Positions 44,944-57,809 of a stretch of 64,000 bases of DNA are shown here, piece by piece. Source of the stretch: Azolla caroliniana (taxonomy: Eukaryota; Polypodiophyta); the NCBI GenBank assembly GCA_043228905.1, contig JBHGNT010000012.1, positions 7,626,001 to 7,690,000 on the forward strand, in the 5' to 3' direction. Numbering within the stretch: the stretch's first letter is position 1; each line of letters opens with the position of its first letter. The position numbers and the translations under genes were made by a program. The notes below the pieces were generated by a model. The model worked only from the letters and a program-made list of their open reading frames with translations, had not been told where the DNA came from and ran no database searches.

Positions 44944-46836
44944 TCCTACCATAAACAAAAGAAAGGCTTTATATACCTTATATAAACATAATTTGAGTGA
45001 GCTAATACTTTATTTATATACTTCAGTCTCTTATCATAGAGAATGGACACTATCCATGAATGTAAACATTAGGAAATTGAAACCAACAGAATCACACCGT
45101 TAACTGGTCAAACTAAATCCTAAGAATGCACCTGAAATGAGAAATCATGTTGCTCTCTTTACAGAATGGACTGTAAGCATGCATCTTAACATCATCGAAT
45201 TTTAAACTTTCCTACCAGACAATGTCAGATGTCCTACCACCATATAAAATATAGCATCAAAACATTTTGTTCTCTTATCAATATGGATTCTATAAGTAAA
45301 ATGCCTACATATGACATAATTAGATAGTGATAACGTTCTCTTACACAAATATACCCTGAGAATACATCTATCTAACATAAAAAAAAAACAACTCCCAGAA
45401 AAAATAACATAATTTCAGACACGAGCTTTACGAAAAAGCTACCATATTGTCCTCTTAAAAACATGATCCTTCAACATGTATCTAGCATCGAGGGGAACTA
45501 AAAGCTTTATGTTTGATACAGCCAAACAATTTTGGTTCTCTTAAACATGCATGTAACATGAAGGAAAATCAAAACCTTTAACTTTGAACCCAGGGAAACG
45601 GACAAAATCGTATAAACTAAACAGATCTGCGGCCATGTTGATGCTTCTAATAACAAACAGCCCGTCACAGAGAACGAAAATCAAGCAGCACACATTCCAC
45701 AACAATTCAATAACCATATTCTTCTTTTATCTCGCCATGCATGCAAAATCTTGAAATACGAAGCAGATCGGAGGCAAATATCCTTTTATCAAATCGATAA
45801 GCATGCATGAATATATTTTTATCATAACTATGTACGTAAATCAGACAAGAGGCCCTATATAGTCCATTCAAGCCATGGGAACGAACAGATCTATGAAGTG
45901 GTCAATGAAATTATATCTACTTGAGTATCGATGGAAGTTATTTTGGCAGGACTGAAAAGAAAAAGGTACGTGTATATTAAAAAGAACACCAACACACGAA
46001 GCAACTCAGATTTACACTCAAAAAATCACATATATATGAATAGGTATAGGTGCGAAACAAGATTCCATGTATTTCCACAGAGAAATACAAGGAAGAGGTA
46101 AAAGCCAGAGAGAAAAATGGCACAAATAGAAGACTTTTGAACATAAACCAAAACCATCAAGAAGAAACTCAACAAGAAAGAAGATCGTATGTCAATAAAG
46201 GAAAGCTGATGGTAAAGGAAAGGAATGCTCGATATTCTATGATAGAAACAAGAGGAAGGACCGAAAATAAAAGAAATGCAGAAAATAGAACGTAAATGAG
46301 TATCGTAAGGAAAGAGAAAACAATCGCTCAGGAATGTCTGGATTTACACATCAAAAATTTAAAAAAATGAGGATGAGACAGAAAATAGTGATTACACAGA
46401 GACATGAAAGAAGGAAGGAAGAGAAAAGAGAGAGAATTTCTGTAATGAAAACGAGGAAAAAGCTTCCTTGAAAAAAGGAAATGTTAAATGTATACACATA
46501 TATGAATATATATCGACAGAGAGAGAGAGGGAGAAGATGATCATGTGGAAAAAACACATAACATGCTGAAGATGTTTGGTTATGGAGAGATCAAAGACAT
46601 AAGAAACTATATATAAACGTGTATATACATGAATAGAGAGAGAGAGAGAGGAGAATAACAACAACTACAACTACAACAAATGCATACCTTGCTTAAGATC
46701 TTTGGCTATGGCGAGCTCAAAGCAAGAAGAAAATACATATGCATAGAGAGAGAGAGAGAGAGAGAGGAGGAGGAGGAGGAGGAGGAGGAGGAATAACTTT
46801 GTGTGGCTACAAATAATAAGTAAGGGAAGACATACC
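44944..46836 (-). other. FAD2 5'-UTR intron
   Basis: An acceptor GTTTATGGTAG lies just upstream of the coding exon. A good donor (CCCCAAG followed by GTATGTC) occurs near 46,836, giving an intron of about 1.9 kb. An alternative donor (AGCAAG followed by GTATGC) is near 46,685. A long leader intron is a known property of plant FAD2 genes and usually raises expression. No coding sequence was seen within it. Confidence 0.65.
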
Positions 46837-46900
46837 TTGGGGTGGGGGGGTAGCTCTATGGCTATGGCGAGCTCTCTCTGTCTGTCTGTCTGGAGAGAGA
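46570..46900 (-). repeat. Triplicated FAD2 leader-exon/donor segment with (GA)n tracts
   Basis: Three copies on - share GAGCTCGCCATAGCCA or a variant, near 46,860, 46,710 and 46,595, each flanked by a GA-rich tract. Copies 1 and 2 end in usable donors (AAGGTATG). Copy 3 has ATGTTATG in place of the donor. A (GAG)n run lies at 46,765-46,792. Confidence 0.6.
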
Positions 46901-46999
46901 GGAGAAGAGAAGAGAAAGAAAGGTTTTAGGAGGAGGAGTTGGGCAGTGTGAAACCGGACAAAAAAAAATACCACACACACAAAGAAACAAAGACCATAC

Positions 47000-49900
47000 A
47001 AAATCACACTAAAAAATATAAAGGAAAAAAGGACTCTCTCTCCTTCACACAAACTCCAACTACATACATAAATATCTCTCTCTCTCTCTCTCTCTCTCTC
47101 GGTCTCTCTAAATACATATATTCATATCTATGTATATCAATCTATCTCTCCTATGGTATAGGATACATCATACATGTATCAATCTATACATATCTATCTA
47201 TATCTATCTGGCTCTCAATCTATCAATCTATGCTATGGTATATGGCTCTCAATCTATCAATCTATGCTATGGTATCCTATATGTGTATATATATATATAT
47301 ATATCATCACACACTCCCATTATTGCCACCACCCACACCATTGATCTGAGAGTCCATGATTCCGTTGGAGAAGCAAGCCCCTTTGTACCTGTCCTGCCCA
47401 TTCTCACTCGTCTCTTCTTGACCTTCCCATGAGCCGTTGTTCGAACTTTCCTTCCTCTTTACTCCAATGGATATGGCATTCGGACATTGGCGTGCTTTGT
47501 GCTCATGACGAGCATGCAATGTGAACCATTTCATCGGCCAATGCTTGAGTGATATGGTGAGACAAAGATATAAGACGAAATGGAGTTGTTTGTAATTCAT
47601 CCATGAAACTGCTAAAACATTACATGCCATGACCCACCTTCAACAATGTTATCAAGGTATGCACATATGTGGAATCCATGTTAGCTCTTCAACCATGTTT
47701 GACAAATGTGTACGAGTCATTTATTTATAAATGGTATAAGATGCAACATGCGTCTAGGAGATATATAGCATGTATCCTTTGAGACCCCTCATGTTTTTAG
47801 AGTCTACTTTGAAAATCCTTAGAAGTATGATGTTCATGTGTCATTTTTAATCTTCCAAATTTGTCCCTCTTATTCTTACCCCTCTTTGTTAATGACAACC
47901 ATGTCACATATATTACCTCATTGATTAGCACTAAAGTACCCCTCTTATAATTGTTAGCCTCTCTTATTGGTTCTAAAGTTAATTCATCCCTGTGGCCATA
48001 AAGAAGACAGGTGTTCCATTATTATGTCATTTTAATTGTACTTTTTTGGTTTGCCATGGCAACTTGGTCCAAGATATTTGTTGGAGTTCTTGAAATTATC
48101 AAGCACTCACTTGAATGATTATAATGTTAAATAATTTGCTATTCAAACCAATGTTCAACCTATTTATATTTTACAACAGGCGCCCCCAAAAAATATGAAT
48201 TGCATTGCGTGGTTGCATAACTTTTGCAAGGAAAATTGTCCAATACGATCAAAGCTAACATTTTAAGAGCCAAGCACGTCCCTTGAGTGAATCAAGGAAT
48301 AAGAGTCGCATTGTGCTTTGCTCCAAATGTCGTATTTCGCGTATAAGCAATAGGAAAACATATTGTAGAAGTGGGTCCTTAATTAATTGACTATGTTTAG
48401 ACTATATGACACGGAGTTGAGTATGCATGTTTTATTTGTGAACTTTCGTCTACAATATGTTTGTATTAAAATCATTTTTAGCATGCCACTTTTGTATTGA
48501 ACAATGTGCACTTTGATTATAGAAATTTAAGGGTACACCATTGATTCCAAGTGGGACAAGCACCATCTTCATGCCCGCCATGTCAAGACACTTTCTTTAT
48601 ACAAAACAAACATTTCCACCATTATGCTTTCCATGTAAAACTTTTTATGGTGACATGGAAATAGGGTTATTAACCTAATTTCATTAGTAATATGACTAAG
48701 ATTGTGTGTAACCATTGTTTTATTTCCACAAATAAATGTTATGTTATTTCTAGTTTTTGCACAATGGGTCTATAACTTGCAATACCAATTGTTGTTATAT
48801 TGTTACATTGTCGCGATGTTGAAACATACAAGATTTTGAATTGCATGTTGCCAGCATTCCAATTAGAGGAGGAGGAAGAAGAAAAACATATATAAATTTT
48901 TGAAGATTCTCGAATCTATTCGTTATATTTTGTAGAAAAGTTGGAGAGTAATTGTCGTATTACAATACAATAAATTTTAAGCAGTTTCTAGCCTTTGCAA
49001 GAGAGGTGTGTTCAAGTTCATCGGTACTCGAGTCTAAATTGCAATTCACATCATTAAACAATTCACATACATATATGACAATAGAGAGAAGAGGGTAAAT
49101 AGATTTGAATGCATGCCAACAAACAATGATGCTTTGATTAGTTGCATTCTAACATTGAATATTGTTGCATATTCTCTTGGACAAAGTGACCGAACAATAA
49201 AAATGATCATAAATATGACTAAATCTCCCATATTTACGCCAAGTGCTCGGATAGTAAGGCATTTTAAACCCATGGGATTTACTTTTATGAATCCTTGCAT
49301 ATCTTGTAAGAACGTAACATGCTAGTATAACGAATGAGACATTCCTAATGCCGCGTGATATTAATATCAAACACAACATAAAAGTTGTGAATAGAACGCT
49401 GGATCAAAATATATTCTGAGGGACGTCATAAATCTATTGCATTGGTTGGTCGAGTGTTTGTTGAACAACCGTCCATTTTGATGTTTATGGAAGAAGTATA
49501 ATAAAAAAGGCATTGCTCCGTTATTAAAAACCATTATTATCATGTAGCGATAAGTACATGTTGTACATTTCGCGTTCCGTGACTTTGTGAACTACATCGA
49601 CAATGACAATTGTACCAAGGGGACAAAGTCTAGATGTAAGGAAAATGGGGGAGGGGGCCCAATAAGCAAAAAAGAGAGGCAATGACCATATGGACATTGT
49701 CACATGAGGGGGCCCAAAGGATATAAATGGATTATAAAGGTTGGAATAGTTAAGTTATAGTATAAGTTATAACAATATGAATCATATTATATAATTCGTG
49801 GGGAACTATCCTTTACTACTTTCTAAGTCCTAATGGCTACTACCCAAAGACACTTTGTACAGTAAAATAGAACTTATGGAATAAATTAGTAAATAATTAA

Positions 49901-50230
49901 AAGTTACGGAAATAAATTAGTAAATAATTAAAACTTATGGAATAAATACATAAATAATTAAAACTTATGGAATAAATAAAATAACAATATTGAATATAAA
50001 TAGAAATAAAAAAGCAAAAAAGCAAAAAAAAGAAAAGAGTTGCCACCCCTTCCCCCACCCCGCGATGGTTACTTCCGCTACCAGAAACATGAAAATAAGA
50101 TATGAAGTGATTAATCGATCAATTAATCATGTTTAGGGCGCCATTAATTCCTGGTTGCACATTCCTAATCCGTGTTTAACGATCATGGAGACACAGCCCA
50201 CAAATTAACAAAGTTAAGCAGAGTCAAAAT
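47000..50230. other. Intergenic DNA, no gene supported
   Basis: It contains (CT)n at 47,070-47,100 and (ATCT)n/(AT)n tracts to about 47,310. The rest is AT-rich. A - strand frame at 47,307-47,630 has a slightly coding-like composition but no motif. A tandem array of about 30-bp units (GGAATAAATTAGTAAATAATTAA and variants, four copies) lies at 49,869-49,985. Confidence 0.5.
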
Positions 50231-50429
50231 ATGTCGTCGGATGTGTTGTTTCTGAGGAGGAGGAGGAAGATTCAGGAGAAGAAGAAGAAAGGAAGCAGCA
50301 TCCATGGCGATTGCAGGCACAAAAGCGTATCATCACCATCACCATCACCATCACCATCACCATCACCATCACCATCACCATCACCATCACCATCACCATC
50401 ACCATCACCATCACCATCACCATCACCAT

Positions 50430-50492
<63 letters not shown>

Positions 50493-51949
50493 CATCTCCA
50501 TCACCATATCCACCAGCATCATTCTTAAAGCAGAAGGATAAAATGACGATGATCATGACGAAGAAGAAGATGAACATGAACATGAACATGGAATGGTGTG
50601 CAGGCCCCTGGAATCATGTGAAGCTCTACCCGGATCATAACCACTACGCATCTTTATACGGAAGCCATGGATCGGTCAATAGATCTGCACGGACTCATGC
50701 CAATCCTCCTCCGAATCATGATGTGGCCAAGCCGAAGCATAATGGCAGGCGGCGTTCTCGATCGTCATGTAAATCCAATTGTGGTCGGTTGTTCAGATGC
50801 CTAGGGAATGTCTGCAACAAGAAGGATGACAGGAATGCCCCATTCTGTAGCATCATGTTGAATGGATGCTCCTTCGGCTCCAGCGACAATCTTGTATTTT
50901 GTACTTCTGATTCTCGACACCCTCATGTGGATGTGAGCCATGGCCAACGCAGCCGCCATGGCGAATCACACAGAAATGTATGCCTACTGTCGGAGCATCT
51001 ACGATCACCATGTGCTGCCGCTACCACCACCGATACAGGATCCAAAGATCATGAACCAGTAGAGCTAATAGTGAGGGAAGAAGCTAATGGAAGCTGGAAT
51101 GCAGAATCCAAAGATCCATGGCGGGCCAGTGATCTGCCAGTGGAGCCCTTGGATTCAATGCCATCTCATGATACTCCTGGGATCGTCGTCATCGAGCCCT
51201 ACAATTCGGAGCCGATCGCGGAGCCATGGACCGCATCTGCGGAACCCTACTGTACTGTGATGGAGCCGGCGGAGCCCTATTCCTCGATGCCACATGTGGC
51301 CGGCCCATCGGCCCATGCCCGGGCGGTGGCCGAGCCTCCCGTGGAGCCGGACCATGCCGTCCGCCCAGCATCTCCATGTCCCCGACGAGGATCCCACGCG
51401 GATACAATAATAAGAAGAACCAAGGAATCACGAGCTCGCATCACGACAACGACGGGCTGCGGTCGTGGTAAGAAGTATAGTAGTAGTGCCCATCGGGATG
51501 GCCATTACAAGGCGGCCACCGCGTGCATGTTATGTCCGGCCGGCACGAGTAGTAAGCCGGACACCGGGGAGAGGCTAACGGCCATCCCCGTCTTGGCATT
51601 GTCACGGCGTGGCGAATGGCCGACCCCCCTGCATTTGTCCGCTCGGCGATGCTATGCCCGCCTTAACAAGCATTCGAATGGGGGATGGTCCAAGAGGTTC
51701 CAATCCTTACTCCTTAACAACAATGCTGGTAATCCTTACATGTCATGTTGTGAGGACACACATAACATGGATCATCATCATCATCATATTTCAACAACTA
51801 GAAATGGAGACGAATTAATGTGTGATGGAAATGATGGAGATATAACTAGTTCAACTAGAAGTGATACATTATTTAAACCCCAACTTCACTCCACTTCTCT
51901 CCTCCTCCAAGAGTTGCATCTTGGACGTCAAAGGCTAATGTCAATATAG
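50231..51949 (+). CDS. Hypothetical low-complexity protein, 572 codons, intronless
   Basis: Not recognised. A single open frame runs 1.7 kb in a locally GC-richer block within AT-rich DNA, which argues for real coding. The basic start (FLRRRRKIQEKKKKG) is followed by (Pro-Ser)n and then a long Ser run, both encoded by a (CACCAT)n/(CAT)n repeat at 50,330-50,490. The remaining ~450 residues include a Cys-containing basic stretch (SRSSCKSNCGRLFRCLGNVC), a Glu-Pro-Tyr-rich stretch (PYNSEPIAEP, VMEPAEPYSSMP) and a His run. No signal peptide or membrane helix. Two caveats: the repeat is open in all frames, and the other frames in the 3' half are also fairly open. Moderate to low confidence. Confidence 0.4.
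50330..50490. repeat. (CACCAT)n followed by (CAT)n microsatellite
   Basis: About fifteen CACCAT units and about fifteen CAT units. It is read as Pro-Ser then Ser in the ORF frame, His in the next and Ile-Thr in the third. A shorter inverse array, (GAT)n/(GGTGAT)n, sits at 10,818-10,930. Confidence 0.95.
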
Positions 51950-53384
51950 TTATCATGACCTAGTAGTGTGTATATTGGCGCGAAATTAAACCATACTTTC
52001 AAATGTTTCTCTGTTGGGCACAAGTATTCATAAACAAATTTAATCGCCCTTACATATGTTGATCGACGATATGTGGAAATCGATTGGCAATTCATAGGTA
52101 TAAATGAGTCAAAGCTTTGGTGCTTTAACTTGCTATAGAAATGATTATATAGACATAAAACACCACTTAAAATGCTTGGCAAACTATGTTGTCCAATAAG
52201 GGTTCAATATACATTTTGGTAAATACCCTTCTATTACCAACATATAATTATTCTTGTTAAGGTATTTACAAGCGATATTGGTATTGTTTTCCAACATTTA
52301 ATGGCACGGAAAGTTCTTTTTAAAGTCATGGTGTTAGGAGTGAGTGTGCTCTTAAGCGTACATGGTCTTACAAATTAATATGAAGTAGATTTTCAAGAGA
52401 GGTTGTGCCATCAAAACGATCATGTATTATTGACTCCATTACCATAGCTTGAGATATGAATTAAAGCACACCAAATTCAATTATTATTGATTTCATTTGT
52501 AATAATGCATATAAATTCGCGTGGAATATTTGGAATCATATTATTCCAAATCATGCTTCTTGTTTGAGTCTAAGGGTTCTTGTAAAGATTATAATTAGTT
52601 CAATTGGCATAACAATTTGCTATCTTGGAATAATCTAAGATATATGTCCCTAATGGTCGTTCTCGATTATGAATCTTACAACACTACCATGACTTGCTAA
52701 TGACTGGACATTTTAGAGTCTGCGAGAGTTTGGACTTAATTTCTCTAAGCTACTAGTGACTTGACTGTAGCTTCATAACTTTGTCGAGGACTATATTCAT
52801 AGTTGTGATGCATCTTGTCAGTCAAAGTGTCCTAACCAACAACAATATGGATCACTCCAACCCTTACTAGTTCCCTATGTTCCATGGCAGTCATCTAAAC
52901 ACACCAATATTCAAACATTGGAGCAATACCTTTTTGTTTTATCAAATACCACCAATAGGATGGTTTGGTTGACTTTTTACATTTTGCAATTTTGCTTACA
53001 ACAATTCCATTCATTCTTCTACTAGATATATTCCATGTTTTGCCAGCACAGGATGTCATCCCTGTTAGACAATACTTGAACATCTAGAAATCTCAAAAAA
53101 CCGTGATGTAGAAACTCGTGTACTTCACCTCCAATAAGTTCGAACTATTCTTTTTCACCATTTAGATGATTGTAAAGCCACACATAAGAAATTTTCATAT
53201 TGTAATTGTCTCAACTCATCAACAAAAAAACCTAAGTTTTGAGTGGGAGATCATGTGTGGCTCTTATGAAGTAACATAAAAACCACTTGAACTTGCATCC
53301 CATTGGATTATCAACATTTTGATCCATACATTATCATTAACCATATCAATGGCATTGCATTTTGTCTGAATCTCCCTCCTGATA
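51950..53384. other. Intergenic DNA, no gene seen
   Basis: AT-rich; only short ORFs without motifs. Ends at the G2 LTR boundary. Confidence 0.5.
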
Positions 53385-53846
53385 TGTTACGGGCATGACC
53401 ATATAATATCCCGTGGTGAGAATTTACCGTAGTATTTTATACACGTGGATAAGTGTGAGGGTTAAACGAGAGTGTAAAGAAGGGGAGGATTACTTTTAAT
53501 CCTCGGGATTGAGACAACCCATTAGGCCAAATGTGAACTTGCCCTGGGAGCCTTGGATATCGCTATAAATAAGAGGCCTAGCTACCCTCATTTCATCATC
53601 TTTTGACTAAGTCGAGACTCTGTTTCGTGGTGGTTCAACTCTTGTAGCAAGCGCGCCAGCACCAGGTATGACTCGACACGACACGGTGGTATGGGACGCT
53701 AATCGAGGCTTGAGTCCGTCTCGATCCCTTCGCTCGGGGGTGGTAGGGTGGATTGGCACCCTTCTTTCTCTCTCTCTCTCTCTCCTTTCTATCTATCTAT
53801 CTTTTCTCCTTATCATACACTTACATTAGATCATATCTCTAGTTAG
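53385..53846 (+). repeat. G2 5' LTR
   Basis: Starts TGTTACGGGCATGACCATAT; similar along its length to the inverted G3 LTR. Contains a TATA-like GCTATAAATAAG near 53,561 and a (CT)n tract near 53,770. It ends near CTCTAGTTAG, followed by a degraded tRNA-Met primer site (TTTCAGAGCTCATG). Confidence 0.85.
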
Positions 53847-55509
53847 TTTCAGAGCTCATGTTTTAATGTTTCTTTTGTTGTCTTTTGTCTTCTTGTTCGA
53901 TGGTGATCGATCGATGTGCGGTCAACCTTGATCCAGACAACGATCAACAAAGGAACTTCGGTAATCTTTCTTGTTTTTTTTTTCTATTTTTTCTTCTCAC
54001 TTCTAATCATGTATATGGTCATATGTAATTTTTTTATTATTAATTCAATGATGTTGTAGTGGTAATTAATTGATTATATAAAATGTGTACATATATGCAC
54101 GAGGTCAATACCTCATTTGACATATATTTAATATGTCATTAGTGTCGTATGCGTACGAGGTTAATACCTCAATTACGTATTACGTTCACAAACATATGCT
54201 ATGTTTGCGTATGAGGTCATTACCTTGATTTGTATGTAAATGATATGTGTTTGGTGTCGTATGCGTATGAGGTCAATACTTCAATTGCATATTACGATTA
54301 ACCCTTATTTTTAGATGTTTCGTGTGCGTAGAGGGTATATGCCTCGATTACATAATTTTTGGCTATTTTATATTACAATTTCTTTTATATATGCATATAT
54401 GGTCATGTGTATACGTATTTGATCGTATATATGTGATAATATACATATGTGTATATAAGTTATTACATGATTTCAATATCGAATGTTTTCCTTTTCGGGG
54501 AAAGGATCTTGGTGGCCGTCCTCACATTTTTGTGAGCATCCCTTTTCAACAAATTTTTATTGTTGACATCCCCGTTGGTGACTTCGATTTCGTTACATAA
54601 TGAAACAATCTTAGCCACAATGGTGTTGAGAACGTAGGGCTTGACCCACTTGATGTAAGGTTGCTCTTATGACACACATATCCAACATCCCTCCCTCATT
54701 ACATGGATACGATGCCAATGTGAGATCATTCTTACGAAAGGCATTTGTAATGACATAACCATGTGATGGGCCACGTGGGTCTACTACGAAAAGAGGGCTC
54801 ATTTGGCTTGACCATTAGGTTGCACTTTGGCGTATGCCATCGTAATGATGAGACTTGAGGTTAGGTAACATACCAACAAAGTTTGTGGTAAATGAGGGGG
54901 AAATAAGGACTCTTGACATATATGTTTCTTTTAAAAAAACATATATGGGCAAATGCCTCGGATATCTCTTATACGCATTAAATATTAAACATTTAAGAAG
55001 AGCAACCTACTTGGTTGGCTCAAGTGTTTAATGTATTTGTTCTCGAGGTCTCGAGTTCAAATATGACCAAGACCATACAACATCGTTGATACATATGACT
55101 ATAACACATGTTTAGACTTGAGGTCTAAGTGCACTTCGGGGTCCTCATAATAGGACTTAAAGAGCCGAAACCACATATGTGGGCACCGAAACATAGATTA
55201 TTGTTAACATTTCTTTCGTGTATAAACTATTCATGACGCGAACATACATGGTTGAGCCTCGGGGAGCCGCCATAAAAAAATCGATATAGAGATCAGGGAA
55301 AGACATTAATTTGTCACCCCCATAGTTTTTAAAACACCTTTGTGTTACCATAATAACTTGATCTTCAACCTCATCTCATACATCTAGAGGGGTATTGATG
55401 TGAGATAATGATATCGATTAATGTTTGCCCATGATATGTTTACATCACGACATGATGTTATGACTATTTATTTGACCTTATCCTATTTCTTTGCCAGAAA
55501 TAATCATTC
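53847..55509 (+). other. G2 leader region
   Basis: An untranslated leader of about 1.6 kb. The first 500 bp match the G3 leader and contain a repeated CGAGGT(C/T)AATACCTCA motif about every 80 bp (54,100; 54,160; 54,270). From about 54,600 to 55,430 I recognised nothing; an additional insertion is possible. Confidence 0.55.
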
Positions 55510-56420
55510 AATGGCTCAAAATAACAGCCCGATGTCATCTGCTCAAGCGGAAGGAACTCAAGGAAATCCTCCTGGACAAATGTCCATTGAGATGTATTTT
55601 TCACAAATAAGCCAATACCTTAGTTTCACCGCTCAATAGATGATCGAACTTCGGCAATCTCAAAGTGCTCTCGAGGCACATGTCATTAGTTTACAATGTG
55701 AGACTAATAGACCTGGTGAGCGATAGGGTGAACCATCGTTTTTCGTTAAGCCATTTACGAGAGAAAAAAGAGGAAAGAACCGAAGAATCAATCTACACGT
55801 GGCTGGGCCAATGGGAGTCTCATTTTGAGCTCTATCCCACGCCAAAAAGTATGAAGATTGCATATGTCGGCCGAGAACTAGGGGGTAAGGGCCCGCCTGG
55901 TGGCGTGGGCTCCGTACTTTGGGGAAATTGCCCGATACCTAGACAAATTTGTCACAGTTTTCAAGGGCCAATTTCTACAACCTCCCTCTCGAACTGAGGC
56001 AACACAAGCTTTAATGAACCTCTGTAGTAGGAATTTTTCCTCACGAGAAGACTATTTCACCATGCTAGAACCCAAATCCAAAAATCGGGTCTAAAAGGGG
56101 ACAACTCGTTAATAGCTTGTTTTGTCAATGACATCCCCAATTCGGACTATCAATAGATAGTGCACGATAAGGGTCCAAAATTCTTCGAAGAGGTCGTTGA
56201 AATAGTTCTTCGCTATCAACGCACTTCGAAGAAGGACCACAACAAACCCAACGAAGCGCCCAGGATTAAGCAGTCGCAATTCGCTAAGAAAAGCAAGACA
56301 CCCAACGAAATCATGGATCGCGATTGTAAGCGACAACATCCTTTTTGCGTATTCTGCAAAAAGAAGGGTTATACAAAAGAGCAATGTCGAAGCTCCAACG
56401 GAAAGAGCACGACAACAAAA
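55510..56420 (+). pseudogene. G2 gag
   Basis: Starts MAQNNSPMSSAQAEGTQGNP and continues MSIEMYFSQISQYL. Stops and frame changes follow. Near the end a zinc knuckle CVFCKKKGYTKEQC has Tyr where His is expected. Basic and Gln-rich composition fits a nucleocapsid. Confidence 0.7.
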
Positions 56421-56539
56421 CAAAAGCTGCAGACCATAAAGGTCAGATTCCTGATGTCCTTGAGGTCTATACACATCATTTAAGTAATTGTAATTGTTCT
56501 TTCCCCCATTATGTATTGGGATCCAATTGTTATATACGT

Positions 56540-57260
56540 TATAGTAAATCTCCATGGGTTGCACCTATTCTCTTGGTAAAAAAGAAAGAGGGCACATGAC
56601 GTGTGTGTATTAATTACCGTTGCTTGATTAAATGACGATCAAGAATTCATATCCATTGCCCCAGGGCGACGATCTAACTGACCGTCTCCAGGGAGCTTGG
56701 TATTTTACAAAACTTGATCTCCATACGGGCTACCATCAAATTCGTATAAGTGAGGAAGATGTTCTGAAAATGGTATTTCGTACGCGTTATGGCCATTATG
56801 AATTTTTGGCCATGCCTTTCGGTTTGACCAATGCTCTGGCCACATTTTAACAAGAAATGAATGACATTTTCCGAGAAGAACTTGGAAAATTTCTCGTTAT
56901 TTTCTTGGATGATATTCTAGTTTATAGTCGTACATTAGAAGAACATGCTAAACATGCCCGTTTTGTTTTACAAACATTGCGTGCCAAGCAATTCTACGCG
57001 AAGATCTCAAAATGTGAGTTCTTCACGAAATCAATTACTTATCTTGGACATCTCATAACCGAATGAGGAGTTGAAATTGATCCTTCTCGCATCGAGAAAG
57101 TCAAACTTTGGCCCACTCTTCGGAATCATTCGAGAAGTTCAATCATTCCTTGGTTTTGTCAGTTTTTCACAAAAATCTCTTCGTAATTACTCCCAATTGA
57201 CGACACTGTTTACTGATATTCTCAAAGGTCAAATGCATAACTCTAGAAAACCTATTGTGT
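56540..57260 (+). pseudogene. G2 reverse transcriptase
   Basis: Motifs: [56 protein letters not shown] and VIFLDDILVYSRT, then KCEFFTKSITYLGHLI. Several stops. It follows the gag zinc knuckle by only about 120 bp, leaving no room for a protease. Confidence 0.88.
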
Positions 57261-57289
57261 GAAATGTTACACTAGACCTGGTCGTTAAG

Positions 57290-57720
57290 GAACTCAAGGA
57301 CCTGGCATGCAAGGCTCATTCGCTTCTTTTACCAGATCCTTCAAAACCTTTTCAGGTTGAAACGGATGCAAGCGATTATGTGATAGGTGTCGTCCTATAT
57401 CAAGATGATAAACCGATAGCAATTTAGAGTAAGAACCTTCATTCTACTCAGTGTCGGTATACCATGCAAGAAAGGGAATTATTTGCAGTTATTCATGCGC
57501 TCAAGACATGGTGACATTATCTTTATGGAAATCGTTTTGTGGTAACTATGGACCACGAGTCCTTGAAATATTTTTGTGACCAACAAGACCTTAAAGGTCG
57601 CAAGGCACGATGTGCAGATCTCATCCAAGACTTTGATTTTTCCATCAATATCGTAAAGGTTCCATGAACATTGTCGTTGATGCACTATGCCGCATCCGTG
57701 AAGTTAACATGCTTAGCTTC
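57290..57720 (+). pseudogene. G2 RNase H
   Basis: FQVETDASDYVIGVVL, then RYTMQERELFAVIHALKTW and FVVTMDHESLKYF match gypsy RNase H. Broken by stops (for example TAG at 57,426 and TGA near 57,512). Confidence 0.8.
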
Positions 57721-57809
57721 ATTGAAATAACATCATATCTTTATGATCACCTTCGAGGAAAGTATCCTGATGACAATTATTTTGCGAAATACTAGGCAAG
57801 AGTTGAGTC

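Noticed and set aside
47307-47630. 107-codon - strand ORF upstream of FAD2
   Set aside because: Slightly coding-like composition but no motif, low-complexity Gly/Asn tail from microsatellite DNA, and no spliceable partner exons.
50214-50589. His-, Asp/Gly- and Met/Val-run ORFs over the 50.3-50.5 kb repeat
   Set aside because: Shadow frames of the (CACCAT)n/(CAT)n array. Only the + frame that continues to 51,949 was kept, with low confidence.
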